Origin: Clostridia bacterium
GTDB taxonomy: Bacteria > Bacillota > Clostridia > Christensenellales > UBA1242
Length of the DNA: 64,000 nt
NCBI GenBank assembly: GCA_023228225.1
Contig: JALOBO010000007.1
Coordinates: 18,222 to 82,221 of the forward strand
Reading direction: 5' to 3'
Position 1 is the first letter of the stretch, and the number at the start of each line of letters is the position of its first letter. Both the position numbers and the translations under genes were made by a program. This document shows, piece by piece, positions 17,175 through 26,891 of the stretch. The notes under the pieces were generated by a model. The model made no database searches, had not been told where the DNA came from, and saw nothing but the letters and a program-made list of their open reading frames with translations.

Positions 17175-17194
17175 ACTTATCAGATTTGATAAGT
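17175..17194 (-). terminator. Terminator downstream of the DEAD-box helicase gene
   Basis: ACTTATCA pairs with TGATAAGT around a 4-nt loop; on the minus strand it is followed by CTTTTTG, about 110 nt after the helicase stop. Confidence 0.6.
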
Positions 17195-17305
17195 TTTTTC
17201 CAATATTAGATATTTGTATTTAAATTTATAGTCATTTACCATATTAGTTTTAAAGAAAAATAGCGATTATAAGTTACGCTTGTATATTAAACAAAGTATA
17301 ACATA

Positions 17306-19108
17306 CTATTCTCCGGTAGTTGGTCTTGGTTTTCTATCACTGTAAGTGTGTGATGTGCGGTTTCTATCTGAAAAAGGTTTACTTCCAAAATTAGAACGAC
17401 CTCTATATTCGGTTTTTCTTTCGCCACCATCTACTGAATTATGCTCAAAACTTCTTGGTGCTTTTTTTTCATAAGACCTATCTGAAAAAGGTTTTCTTCC
17501 ACTTGTATGAATTATTTCTTCACGATCCCTTTTATCAAAAGTGTTTTCATTTCTTTCTCTGTTAAAACTCGGCTTTCTGTCTGCGTACCCACCACTTTTT
17601 TCATCTCTGTTAAAACTTGGCTTTCTACCTAAATAACTGCTACTTTTTTCATCTCTTTGAAAGCTAGGTCTGCGGGCATCACTAAAATTACTATCTCTTC
17701 TTTCATCTCTTTTAAAGCTTGGCTTTCTGTCGCCAAAGTGACTTTCTCTTCTAGGATAACTACTTCTCTCGGTTCTTTCAATGGGTGCTTTTTGTGATGC
17801 CAACATATCAATTAATATGTCTGCAATTTGCTTATCATCATAACCTAATGTGGTAAGTTCTAAATGAGTAGATTTTGCTTTTTCACTTACCGTTTTTTTA
17901 GTTGCAGAAACAAAATTACCCACAAAATCTACTGGTTTTGGTGCTTCTCTTTTTTCTTTAAATGAATCCATTTCTTTTCCCTCTTTTTTACTAATATTTT
18001 CCAAATTCTTCGGTGAATATTCTTTTAATGGTGCATTGAGTTTTTTAACGAAATCCATTAAATTTTCATATTGCGCACTTCCGCTTACAAGTGAATATGC
18101 GTCGCCTTCGCCACCAGCCCTACCTGTTCTGCCTATTCTATGAGTATAGTACTCTATGTCATATGGTAAATCGTAATTAAACACACATTCAATACCTTTA
18201 ACATCAATTCCCCTTGCTGCAACATCAGTTGCAATTAACACATTTTTCTCTCCACTTTTAAATGCATCCATAACACGTTTGCGTTCTGATTGGCGTTTAT
18301 CTCCATGTAATCCGGCAACTAAAAAATTTTCTTGGTCAAGTCTTTCTTGTAAATCATCAACCATTCTTTTGGTATTGCAAAAAACTAATGATAATCTTGG
18401 CCTTAATTCGTGCAACAAATCAACAAGAACTTCCATTTTTTTGCCACGTTTAACATTTAAATAATATTGATTGGTTTTGCCTTGTTCATCTCGTTGTGCC
18501 AACCTGATAATTGCTGGCTCAATCATATAGTTTTTAGTTATTGTCATAATTTCTGGCGGCATAGTAGCCGAAAACATTAAAGTTTGTCTAATTGATGGAG
18601 CGGATTTTAAAATTTTTTCAATATCATCTCTAAATCCCATATTTAGCATTTCATCGGCTTCATCAAGGACAACAGTTTTAATAAGTCCCAGTTTAAGCGT
18701 TCGCCTATCAAGATGGTCCATAATTCTGCCCGGTGTGCCAACAACAATATTTGCCTTTTTAAGTGAAGTAATTTGTCTATTAATATCGGCACCGCCATAT
18801 ACAGCAACAACTTTAACTCCTGTAATAGAAGAAAACTTTTTTAATTCATTTGTAGTTTGAAGTGCAAGTTCCCTTGTTGGGCTAACAATAAGTGCTTGAA
18901 CTCCGCCCAGTTCTTTGTCAATGTTTTGTATAATTGGCAAACCAAAAGCAAAGGTCTTTCCTGAGCCAGTTTGAGAAAGTCCAACAACATCTTTTTTGGT
19001 TAATATTAACGGAATGCACTTTTCCTGAATTTCAGTGGGCTCAATAAAGCCCATTTCAGCAAGCACAGCCAAAATATTTTCAGTTAGATTTAAATTATTA
19101 AATAGCAT
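17306..19108 (-). CDS. DEAD-box ATP-dependent RNA helicase with Arg-rich tail
   Basis: This is an ATP-dependent RNA chaperone/helicase (CshA/DeaD class) for ribosome assembly, RNA decay or cold adaptation. From the start used here the order is Q motif (PTEIQ), motif I SQTGSGKT (45-52), motif II DEAD (149-152), SAT, and motif VI HRIGRTGRAG. After the core, residues from about 460 form a basic, disordered tail with about five repeats of a RKPSFxRDE-like unit, likely for RNA binding. I chose ATG 19108 (GAGGGAG 6 nt upstream) over an in-frame ATG 30 nt earlier. The leader contains a hairpin (GATGAGAA/TTCTCATC at 19142-19165). Confidence 0.92.
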   Translation of the reverse strand: MLFNNLNLTENILAVLAEMGFIEPTEIQEKCIPLILTKKDVVGLSQTGSGKTFAFGLPIIQNIDKELGGVQALIVSPTRELALQTTNELKKFSSITGVKVVAVYGGADINRQITSLKKANIVVGTPGRIMDHLDRRTLKLGLIKTVVLDEADEMLNMGFRDDIEKILKSAPSIRQTLMFSATMPPEIMTITKNYMIEPAIIRLAQRDEQGKTNQYYLNVKRGKKMEVLVDLLHELRPRLSLVFCNTKRMVDDLQERLDQENFLVAGLHGDKRQSERKRVMDAFKSGEKNVLIATDVAARGIDVKGIECVFNYDLPYDIEYYTHRIGRTGRAGGEGDAYSLVSGSAQYENLMDFVKKLNAPLKEYSPKNLENISKKEGKEMDSFKEKREAPKPVDFVGNFVSATKKTVSEKAKSTHLELTTLGYDDKQIADILIDMLASQKAPIERTERSSYPRRESHFGDRKPSFKRDERRDSNFSDARRPSFQRDEKSSSYLGRKPSFNRDEKSGGYADRKPSFNRERNENTFDKRDREEIIHTSGRKPFSDRSYEKKAPRSFEHNSVDGGERKTEYRGRSNFGSKPFSDRNRTSHTYSDRKPRPTTGE

Positions 19109-19323
19109 AAAAACTCCCTCGTATATATTATCAAACAAAATGATGAGAACTATGTAATTCTCATCACTATTAATTAAAACGGTAAATACACAATTGCAAT
19201 ACTAGCATTAATAAATCGTAAAGTCAATACTAAATCACAATTAAAAATATATTTTCCTTTTAAATTTTGATAAGAATACAAACATTGTAATTAATAATGA
19301 TAATAAGTAGACTATATTATTTA

Positions 19324-21036
19324 TTATAACATTGCCACATCAGAACTATAAATTATTTTAATTAATTCTTCCAATCCATTATTTAAATTGTATTCAATAA
19401 CTGTTGGGGATTTTCGGTATTTAACTTCTACAATGTTTTCACCCGCTCTTTTGCCTACAAGAATTCTTACTGGTATACCTATTAAATCCATATCGTTAAG
19501 TTTAACACCAATGCGTTCGTTGCGGTTATCGTAAAGCACATCAACCCCCTTGGACATAAGTGAGTTATAAAGGTTTTCGCCAAGTGTGGATTGTGTTTCG
19601 TTTGCTTCATTTGCGGTAACAATACACACTTCATAAGGAGCCAAACTACGCTTCCAAATAATACCCTTGTCATCGTGGTGCTGTTCAATAAACGAGGCGA
19701 TGCACCTTTCTATACCAATGCCATATGCACCCATAGAAAAAGGTTTTTGTTTGCCATCTTCATCTACAAAATATAATCCCATACTATCGGAATATTTAGA
19801 ACCATACTTAAAAATATTGCCTACTTCAATGCCTTTTTTAAATGTAAATTTATATCCACATTTTGGACAAACATCGGTAGAAACTACCGTACGAATGTCG
19901 GCAAATTGTTGTACTTTAAAGTCACTTAAATTAACATTTACAAAATGATAATCAGTTTTATTAGCACCGACAATAAAGTTAGCCATATTTTGAATTTCTA
20001 AATCAGCAATTATAGGAATTTTAAGTCCGATAGGACCGGCAAATCCGACAGAAGCATTTGTAATTTTTTCTACATCAGTTATAGAGGCAAGTTCGCAAAT
20101 CTTAACATCTAATAAATGTTTAACTTTGATTTCGTTAAGTTCTTTGTCGCCACGCACTAAAAACGCATAAAAATTACCATCACATTTATAAATAAGAGTT
20201 TTTACAAAATTTTCTGGCTTTCTATTAAAGAATGTTGCAACTTCTTCAATAGTTTTAGAATTAGGTGTAAATTCTAGTTTTTTGGCTTTATGTATTTCGG
20301 TAGATAGATTAAGTTTGCAGGCGCATTCTGCAACATCTAAATTTGTTGAATAATGACAATCATCACAAATAACAAGTGTATCCTCACCAATATCGGTTAC
20401 AGCGTGGAATTCCTCAGATAAAAAACCACCCATAACTCCGGTATCAGCCTTAACAACTGTAAAATCCAGTCCTATTCTGTTAAAAATATTAGTGTATGCT
20501 TTGTACATATTGTCATAAGAAACAGAAAGCCCATCTAAATCACGGTCAAATGAATATGCATCTTTCATAATAAATTCTTTTAGTCTAACTAGTCCATAAC
20601 GAGGTCTTGTTTCATCTCTAAATTTAGTCTGCATTTGAAAAAGGTTAAGAGGAAAATCTTTATAAGATTTTATTCCCATTGCAGCTACCATAATAAACAT
20701 TTCTTCATGGCTAGGGCCTAACACCATAGGTTTATCGTTGCGGTCTTTAAGTGAAAACATATCGCTTCCAAAATTATCGCGCCTACCGGATTTAATAAAA
20801 ACTTCTTCGGGAATTAGTGCTGGCATAAGCACTTCTTGACAGCCGATTGCTTCCATTTCTTCCCTTATAATCTTTTCTACTTTTTGTGAAATTTTAAATC
20901 CTAGCGGAAGTAAAATATATACTCCGGCAGAACTTTTTTTAATCATACCACTTCGGGTTAATAAATTACCACTGATTGATTCTTCACTGGAAGAATCTTC
21001 CTTCATTGTACTAAAAAAACTATTTTTAACTTTCAT
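19324..21036 (-). CDS. proS: Prolyl-tRNA synthetase ProS
   Basis: This class II aminoacyl-tRNA synthetase charges tRNA-Pro. The 570-aa bacterial-type enzyme has motif 1 near residue 50, motif 2 in FRDETRPRYGLVRLKEF, an inserted YbaK-like editing domain (about 225-400) that clears mischarged Ala-tRNA-Pro, motif 3 GAYGIGIERCIASFIEQ, and a C-terminal anticodon-binding domain beginning near residue 465 (LAPYEVCIVTAN). GAGGAAA precedes the ATG. No T-box leader is recognisable in the 145-bp upstream gap. Two tRNA-Pro genes lie within 12 kb. Confidence 0.96.
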   Translation of the reverse strand: MKVKNSFFSTMKEDSSSEESISGNLLTRSGMIKKSSAGVYILLPLGFKISQKVEKIIREEMEAIGCQEVLMPALIPEEVFIKSGRRDNFGSDMFSLKDRNDKPMVLGPSHEEMFIMVAAMGIKSYKDFPLNLFQMQTKFRDETRPRYGLVRLKEFIMKDAYSFDRDLDGLSVSYDNMYKAYTNIFNRIGLDFTVVKADTGVMGGFLSEEFHAVTDIGEDTLVICDDCHYSTNLDVAECACKLNLSTEIHKAKKLEFTPNSKTIEEVATFFNRKPENFVKTLIYKCDGNFYAFLVRGDKELNEIKVKHLLDVKICELASITDVEKITNASVGFAGPIGLKIPIIADLEIQNMANFIVGANKTDYHFVNVNLSDFKVQQFADIRTVVSTDVCPKCGYKFTFKKGIEVGNIFKYGSKYSDSMGLYFVDEDGKQKPFSMGAYGIGIERCIASFIEQHHDDKGIIWKRSLAPYEVCIVTANEANETQSTLGENLYNSLMSKGVDVLYDNRNERIGVKLNDMDLIGIPVRILVGKRAGENIVEVKYRKSPTVIEYNLNNGLEELIKIIYSSDVAML

Positions 21037-21182
21037 AATTTCCTCTTAATATGCCAATAAATTGATATTTTAAAGTATAACACGGACAAAGGCAATATGC
21101 AATTATATTTAAGGGCTTTTTGCTGATAAATATTGTGTGAAATTGTTATAAAATTTGCTTGAATTGAATTTGCTTAAAAAAA

Positions 21183-22271
21183 TTAAAAATTTTTAATTTT
21201 TTCCCAGCTAAATTCTGGTCTTCCAAAATGTCCATAACAAGCGGTCTTTTTATATTGTGGCTTTAATAAATCAAGTTCTCTAATAATATTTGATGGGCGA
21301 AAACTAAAATTTGCATTTACAATTTCGTATATCTTTTCAATTGATACTTTTTGTGTTCCAAAGCAATCGATATATAGATTAATTGGTTCTGCCATACCGA
21401 TACCATAACCAACTTGGATTTCGCATTTATCCGCTAAATTATGTGCTACTACATTTTTTGCAACAAATCTAGCATAGTACGCACCGCTACGGTCAACTTT
21501 TGTAGCGTTTTTACTACTAAAACAGCCTCCACCAACTCTGCCAACACCACCATAAGTATCAACAACAATTTTTCGGCCTACACAACCGCTGTCACCAAAA
21601 CTACCCCAAATAGTAAATCTGCCACTTGGATTAACTATATATTTTATGCTTTGTTTTACAAGATTTTTATACTCATCTAGCACTTTATCAATAACATTTG
21701 TTCTAATATCTTTATAAATTTGTTCGTGCGAAATTCTTGCACTATGTGATACCGATAAAAGTACAGTGTGTATTAATATTGGTTTATCATCTTCGTACTC
21801 AATACTTACCTGACTTTTTGCATCACTAAAATATGTATCCGTTGTACGCCTAAACTCATCATAAATACGCATTAATTTGTGTGCAATTATTATAGGCATA
21901 GGCATATATTCTGGGGTTTCATTTGTAGCATAGCCATAAACAATACCTTGGTCGTTTGCCATTAATTCTGACTTTACAACTGCATTATTAATATCAGGTG
22001 ATTGCTCAGATATTTGTTTAATAATTCTAAATCTATTTTTGTAGCCAATTTCTTTTAATGTTTGTCTTGCAATACTTTCATAATCAATTTTTGCATTTGT
22101 AGTTGCTTCGCCATAAATCATCAGTAAATCATCTTTAATAGCACACTCAACTGCCATTTGCGAATTTGGATCTTCATTAAGAGCCATATCTAAAAAACTA
22201 TCTGCAATAATATCGCAAGTTTTATCAGGATGCCCACAATTTACACTTTCGCTAGAAATAATTTGTTTCAT
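21183..22271 (-). CDS. metK: S-adenosylmethionine synthetase MetK
   Basis: MetK makes SAM from ATP and methionine. I start it at ATG 22271 (AAGGAAGG 6 nt upstream, giving ~362 aa). An in-frame ATG at 22310 lies directly on the riboswitch terminator T-run and is unlikely. GHPDK then falls at 13-17 as in the family. Other signatures are VYGYATNETPEYMPMP, GRFTIWGSFGD, VDTYGG, the lysines of FSSKNATKVDR, and AEPINLYIDCFGT. Some normally fixed residues differ (GGGCFSSKN where GGGAFSGKD is usual), but catalytic Lys and Asp positions remain. Expression is controlled by a SAM-I riboswitch. Confidence 0.95.
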   Translation of the reverse strand: MKQIISSESVNCGHPDKTCDIIADSFLDMALNEDPNSQMAVECAIKDDLLMIYGEATTNAKIDYESIARQTLKEIGYKNRFRIIKQISEQSPDINNAVVKSELMANDQGIVYGYATNETPEYMPMPIIIAHKLMRIYDEFRRTTDTYFSDAKSQVSIEYEDDKPILIHTVLLSVSHSARISHEQIYKDIRTNVIDKVLDEYKNLVKQSIKYIVNPSGRFTIWGSFGDSGCVGRKIVVDTYGGVGRVGGGCFSSKNATKVDRSGAYYARFVAKNVVAHNLADKCEIQVGYGIGMAEPINLYIDCFGTQKVSIEKIYEIVNANFSFRPSNIIRELDLLKPQYKKTACYGHFGRPEFSWEKIKNF

Positions 22272-22310
22272 TTTTTCTGCCTTCCTTAGTAAATTTAACC
22301 TAATATTCAT

Positions 22311-22439
22311 AAAAAAGCCCGCCTTAATAGGTAGGACAAATTATTTGTACAAATACCCATCGTTCAGCCATTAGCACCTTGCCTTTTAACAGGTTGCTGT
22401 GCGTTCAATGGGGCTGTCCCTCACGCACTCTTTATAGGT
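22311..22439 (-). ncRNA. SAM-I (S-box) riboswitch upstream of metK
   Basis: On the minus strand the conserved core reads AAAGAG…GAGGGACAGCCC…GCAACCT…AAGGTGCTAA, the hallmark of SAM-I aptamers. P1 is ACCTAT (22434-22439) with ATGGGT (22355-22360). A downstream TACCTAT can pair with the P1 3' strand as antiterminator. The terminator hairpin (GTCC…CC-TATTAA-GG…GGGC, then TTTTTT at 22311) uses the same bases. The expected logic is that SAM binding stabilises P1, frees the terminator and switches metK off. All three mutually exclusive pairings are visible in the sequence. Confidence 0.93.
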
Positions 22440-22447
22440 TATAAAAT

Positions 22448-22476
22448 ATAATAATACAAATTATTAAAAATGTCAA
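22448..22476 (-). promoter_or_regulatory. Sigma-A type promoter for metK
   Basis: On the minus strand TTGACA and TATTAT are 17 bp apart. The predicted start site falls right at the first base of riboswitch P1. Confidence 0.75.
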
Positions 22477-22511
22477 CACTAATGCAAAAATGCTTATTAT
22501 AAAGCAAATAC

Positions 22512-22540
22512 TTGACAATAAATGTATTAAGTAGTATTAT
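22512..22540 (+). promoter_or_regulatory. Sigma-A type promoter for glyA
   Basis: TTGACA and TATTAT are separated by 17 bp, 45 bp upstream of the glyA start and back-to-back with the metK promoter. Confidence 0.75.
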
Positions 22541-22585
22541 ATTTTGGCTAAAAATTAATATTTAAATATGTTTTGAGGTATTAAA

Positions 22586-23782
22586 ATGGACAAAATATTA
22601 GAACTAATAAAAAAAGAATATGAGAGGCAACATACGCAAATCAATTTAATTGCGTCAGAGAATATTGCCTCAAAAAATATATTAAAAGCACTCGGGAGTT
22701 GCTTAACAAATAAGTATTCCGAGGGGTATCCTAATGCTCGCTATTATGGTGGCTGTCAATATATAGATAAAATAGAAAGTTATACTATTGACCTTGCTAA
22801 AAAACTTTTTGATGCCGAATACGCTAATGTTCAACCACACTGCGGTTCTTCGGCAAATATGGCTGTCTACTTTGCGCTTATACAAAAAGGCGATACAATA
22901 CTGTCTATGAGTTTGGATTGTGGTGGGCATTTAACCCATGGCGCAAAAGTAAGTTTTTCGGGTAAAGATTATAATATAATTAATTATGGCGTAAATAAAA
23001 ATGGTTTAATTGATTATGATGAAGTACAAAAACTTGCAACCGAAAATAAACCAAAACTTATTATAGCAGGCGGTTCGGCATATTCAAGAATAATAGATTT
23101 TAAAAAATTCCGAGAAATTGCGGATAGTGTAGGTGCATATCTAATGGTAGATATGGCACATTTTGCCGGCTTAGTAGCAGCCGGAATTTATCCTAATCCT
23201 TGCGTATACGCCGACATTGTAACTTCTACAACCCACAAAACATTAAGAGGACCACGCGGTGGATTAATACTTTGCAAAGAAAAATTTGGTAAGCAAATAG
23301 ATAAGGCGGTATTTCCTGGTATTCAAGGCGGACCGCTACAAAACATTATTGCCGCAAAAGGCATTTGTTTTGAAGAAGCAATGACTCCTGAATTTAAAAA
23401 GTACCAATTAAAAATTAAACATTTAACATCTTACATGGCAGACTATTTACAATACAAAGGCATAAAAATAGTAAGTGACGGAACAGATTCACATTTATTT
23501 TTAATAGATTTAAGTAGCGAAAAAATAACTGGCAATCAACTTGAAAAAACTTTGCAAGGTTTTAACATCATTGTTAACAAAAATAAAGTCCCGTTTGATA
23601 AACGCAGTGCAATTGAAACAAGTGGAGTAAGGATTGGACTTGCTACATTAAGTAATTATAAAATTAACGAACAAGATATAGAAAAATTATCAGATTTTAT
23701 TATAAAAGTAATTAAAAAAGAACAAATCAAAAAAAGTGATTTAGATTCATTACGCAAAACACAAAATAAAATAAAAAAATAA
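22586..23782 (+). CDS. glyA: Serine hydroxymethyltransferase GlyA
   Basis: GlyA interconverts serine plus THF with glycine plus 5,10-methylene-THF, the main source of one-carbon units; FolD acts on its product. The 398-aa PLP enzyme has LIASENIAS near the N-terminus, YSEGYPNARYYGG, the PLP site TSTTHKTLRGPRGG (Lys218) and VFPGIQGGP. TGAGG lies 7 nt before the ATG. It is transcribed divergently from metK. It is slightly shorter than E. coli GlyA at the C-terminus. Confidence 0.96.
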   Translation: MDKILELIKKEYERQHTQINLIASENIASKNILKALGSCLTNKYSEGYPNARYYGGCQYIDKIESYTIDLAKKLFDAEYANVQPHCGSSANMAVYFALIQKGDTILSMSLDCGGHLTHGAKVSFSGKDYNIINYGVNKNGLIDYDEVQKLATENKPKLIIAGGSAYSRIIDFKKFREIADSVGAYLMVDMAHFAGLVAAGIYPNPCVYADIVTSTTHKTLRGPRGGLILCKEKFGKQIDKAVFPGIQGGPLQNIIAAKGICFEEAMTPEFKKYQLKIKHLTSYMADYLQYKGIKIVSDGTDSHLFLIDLSSEKITGNQLEKTLQGFNIIVNKNKVPFDKRSAIETSGVRIGLATLSNYKINEQDIEKLSDFIIKVIKKEQIKKSDLDSLRKTQNKIKK

Positions 23783-23802
23783 AAACCGAAAATTCGGTTT
23801 TT
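23781..23802. terminator. Bidirectional terminator between glyA and the MMPL gene
   Basis: AAAAACCGA pairs with TCGGTTTTT, starting at the glyA stop, with T-rich sequence on both sides; it serves two convergent genes. Confidence 0.85.
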
Positions 23803-23807
23803 ATTTT

Positions 23808-26105
23808 TTATATCATATTTTTCTTACCGTGCAGTGTGGTTTTTCTTATAATATCATCAAACAACATTAATGCCTGTGGCAAAAGTATCATTACAAGCAC
23901 AAATGCACATACAGCCCCTCTACCTATTGAACTGCCGAATACTGATATAGCAGGCATAGTAGATACAATACTCATAGCAAATCCCGCAAAGCAAAGTATG
24001 CTTGCCGAGGTTATAATTGCTTTTGCAGATTGATTTAACGCATGTTCAGCGGCTTCAAATTTTCCCATAGTTTTACGATTTTCCAAGTAATTACTAGTCA
24101 TAAGTATTGCATAGTCTATGGTTGCACCAAGCATAATTGCACTAATAATCATATAGCCAACAAACACTAGTGGAGTATTTGTTATATACGGAATTGCCAT
24201 GCTAATCCAAACTGAACTTTGAATTACAACCACCAATAATACGGGTAAAATTATAGAACGGAATGTAATTAACAAAATTATTGCAACAAGTACAAGTGAT
24301 ATTATTGTTACAACTAAATAATCATATTCAACATATTCTTTAATTTCTAGCGCGCTCACCGAGTTACCTAAAAGATAATAACCACTATTTTCGCCAATTA
24401 CATTTTGTACAACTAATTTAATTTCGTCAATTGCGGTAGTTGTCGCTTCACTTTCTTCTGGTAAACTTAAATTAATAATTATTCGTGTGTAATTTTCGCT
24501 TTCAAACTGTGAAATAAAACTTGCAGGTAAATATACCGACATTCCGGAATAATCAATCAGCGATTTAGATTGCACGCTATTTACGCCATTAATTAATGCA
24601 ATTTGCCCACTTATACCAAGTTCATTTGCCTCATAATCATTAGGTAGTAGTAAAATTAATTGATTAAATTTACCAAATATATTTTCTATTTCGATTTTGT
24701 CATCAGAATAAACACTATTTTCGCTACCAACACTTGCTTCGTTTCCGTAAACAAATGAATTTTGGTATGAGAAAATTATACAAGGAATAATCAGTGCTAT
24801 TAAAATAAAGGGTAAAACGAATCTGGTTTTTTTAAGCCCCTCACTAAACTTGTTAAAATTCAAATTAAAAGTTTTATGCTCAGTTTTTTCTATAATCTTT
24901 TGCGAGTACAAAATTAAAGCAGGCATAAACAAAAATACCGAAAGCAAACTTATAAGAACGCCTTTTCCAAGCACAAGTCCAATGTCAAAGCCTACCTTGT
25001 AACTCATAAACATAAGTGCAACAAAACTTGCTATCGTGGTTAACGAACTAGCCGATATAGGCGAAAATGAAGCAATAAGCGCTTTTTCCATTGCATCGCA
25101 AGAACTTAATCCAAGTTTTTTTTCTTGTTTAAACCTATTCAGTAAAAATATAGAATAATCCATAGTTAACGCAAGTAATAAAACGCTTGCAACGCCTTGT
25201 GTTAAATAAGATATTGAGTCCATAAAAACATTAGTACCCATATTTATAAACACAGCAACAGCAATAACAATTCCAAACAAAATTGGTTCAAGATAGGAAG
25301 ATGACATTATGAATAAAATAATAATTACAATTATTAATGCAATTATTAATGCCTGAGTGGTTTCGCTGTTTATAACTTTAATACTACTATTAGTTAGCGA
25401 GGCATTGCCTGCTAAATATGTATCAAAATCTAAATCGTTAATATCTTCAATGGCTTGCATTGTGCTTTCATCATAATCAGTTCCAGAAAAGGTAACTGTA
25501 AAAAGCACATTGCCTTGATTATAAAAACTTTCTATTTGCGATTTAAACTGCACCAATAAATTTAAATTATCTTCTGTAAAATATCCGCTATTTGACAAAA
25601 AGTTTAAAAAATAACCATAGCCAGCATCAGTAGCAAGTCTAGGGTCATTTACTAAATCGGCGGGGTTAAATACACTTAAATCATCTGGCAACGAATTTAT
25701 TAAATACAATAAATAATCTAAACAATCACTTTGTGTGAGTGTAAAAGAAAGCCCAGAGTAAAAAGTATCATATCCCGTTATTAATCCTGCATTAAAAACC
25801 GAAAGTACATCATCTAACCACAATACTTGTGCAACGCCCGATACATCTGATATAACAGATTTAACCAAAAGCGTATCAGGAACATTTAAATCTTTTATCA
25901 TAACTTGTGCAATCCCGTTGCCACCAAATTCATCATATAATACAGTAATTCCGGATTTTGTATCGGAATCATTAGGCAAATAGGAAACTGAGTTGTAATT
26001 AACGTTAACATATTGCATTAATATACCACACGTTATTGTTGCCAACAAAAAAAATACTAAAAAAATAAGCCTGAATTTAACTATAAAATGTGCGATTTTT
26101 TTCAT
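23808..26105 (-). CDS. MMPL/RND-family transporter
   Basis: This 765-aa proton-driven exporter of the MMPL (RND superfamily) type has twelve predicted helices in the usual 1+5+1+5 layout. There is an N-terminal helix (about 12-33), a large extracytoplasmic loop (to about 240), a helix bundle (about 245-400), a second loop (about 440-590) and a second bundle (about 595-755). Conserved intramembrane segments include LALTMDYSIFLLNRFKQE and LGATIDYAILMTSNYLE, whose Asp residues carry protons. It lies 58 bp downstream of a TetR-type gene on the same strand, suggesting a self-regulated efflux unit. The substrate is unknown. Confidence 0.9.
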   Translation of the reverse strand: MKKIAHFIVKFRLIFLVFFLLATITCGILMQYVNVNYNSVSYLPNDSDTKSGITVLYDEFGGNGIAQVMIKDLNVPDTLLVKSVISDVSGVAQVLWLDDVLSVFNAGLITGYDTFYSGLSFTLTQSDCLDYLLYLINSLPDDLSVFNPADLVNDPRLATDAGYGYFLNFLSNSGYFTEDNLNLLVQFKSQIESFYNQGNVLFTVTFSGTDYDESTMQAIEDINDLDFDTYLAGNASLTNSSIKVINSETTQALIIALIIVIIILFIMSSSYLEPILFGIVIAVAVFINMGTNVFMDSISYLTQGVASVLLLALTMDYSIFLLNRFKQEKKLGLSSCDAMEKALIASFSPISASSLTTIASFVALMFMSYKVGFDIGLVLGKGVLISLLSVFLFMPALILYSQKIIEKTEHKTFNLNFNKFSEGLKKTRFVLPFILIALIIPCIIFSYQNSFVYGNEASVGSENSVYSDDKIEIENIFGKFNQLILLLPNDYEANELGISGQIALINGVNSVQSKSLIDYSGMSVYLPASFISQFESENYTRIIINLSLPEESEATTTAIDEIKLVVQNVIGENSGYYLLGNSVSALEIKEYVEYDYLVVTIISLVLVAIILLITFRSIILPVLLVVVIQSSVWISMAIPYITNTPLVFVGYMIISAIMLGATIDYAILMTSNYLENRKTMGKFEAAEHALNQSAKAIITSASILCFAGFAMSIVSTMPAISVFGSSIGRGAVCAFVLVMILLPQALMLFDDIIRKTTLHGKKNMI

Positions 26106-26163
26106 AAATATTCCCCCATTAAAAATAACTTATCTATAAATTATTTGTTGTCAGTTAAAAGCA

Positions 26164-26739
26164 TTAAATTCTGTTTTCTGATTGATAGAAATAATATGTA
26201 ATTAATTTTTTAGCGTAAACTTCAATATTGTTTGCTGGCACATCTTTAATAATAGTAAAAAGCCCATTCATAAAGCCGTATCCAATAACTTTCGCCATGA
26301 TATTATGTTCAGAATTTATGTCACCATATAGCCCTTTTTCAAATAATTTAATAATATCATCAATTAAATTTTTAAAATAATATTCAAATTTTGAACCTGT
26401 ACTTTTGTCGGCTAAGATTATAATTTGCCTTCCGTATTTTTTATAAACTTCTACTATATTGTAAGCAATAATATCGGCCATCTCTTTTTCATTGCGATCT
26501 AAAAGAACATCTTTTTCATAAATATTTTTAATTAAAATAGGCAATTCTTTGCAAGCATTTATAACGACCGCCTCAAAAAGATTATCTTTGCTTTTAAAAT
26601 ATCTGTAAAGGTTACCCACTGGTACTTTGGCATTTTTGGCAATTCTTATAATGTTTGCCTTGTTATAACCTGCGGTTTCAAATTCACTTATTGCGGAAGC
26701 AACGATTTTTGCTCTTATTTCTTCTTTTTGATACTGCAT
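26164..26739 (-). CDS. TetR/AcrR family transcriptional regulator
   Basis: The 191-aa regulator has an N-terminal HTH (about 8-50; ASAISEFETAGYNKANIIRIAKNAKV, then VGNLYRYFKSKDNLFEAV). The C-terminal helical ligand domain has family-typical low conservation. It precedes the MMPL transporter on the same strand and most likely represses it until a substrate binds. Confidence 0.88.
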   Translation of the reverse strand: MQYQKEEIRAKIVASAISEFETAGYNKANIIRIAKNAKVPVGNLYRYFKSKDNLFEAVVINACKELPILIKNIYEKDVLLDRNEKEMADIIAYNIVEVYKKYGRQIIILADKSTGSKFEYYFKNLIDDIIKLFEKGLYGDINSEHNIMAKVIGYGFMNGLFTIIKDVPANNIEVYAKKLITYYFYQSENRI

Positions 26740-26863
26740 TTGTACTCCAAAAATTTAAAAGCGATTTATTATTCTCTTTTATTATAATATACGAAAAGTC
26801 CCAAAATTGTCAACAGTTTTTGTGCTGAATTATAGATTATTATAATATTAAAAATAAAAAAAT

Positions 26864-26889
26864 AAAACCGCACTAATTCGTACGGTTTT
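26864..26889 (-). terminator. Terminator after the HAD-like gene
   Basis: AAAACCG pairs with CGGTTTT, with an inner AC/GT pair; on the minus strand it is followed by ATTTTTTTATTTTT, 3 nt after the stop codon. Confidence 0.8.
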
Positions 26890-26891
26890 GA

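Noticed and set aside
21037..21182. T-box leader upstream of proS
   Set aside because: No conserved T-box sequence or specifier stem is visible and the gap is only about 145 bp.
22272..22310. N-terminal extension of MetK from ATG 22310
   Set aside because: It would begin on the riboswitch terminator T-run; ATG 22271 has a good RBS and restores the normal distance to GHPDK.
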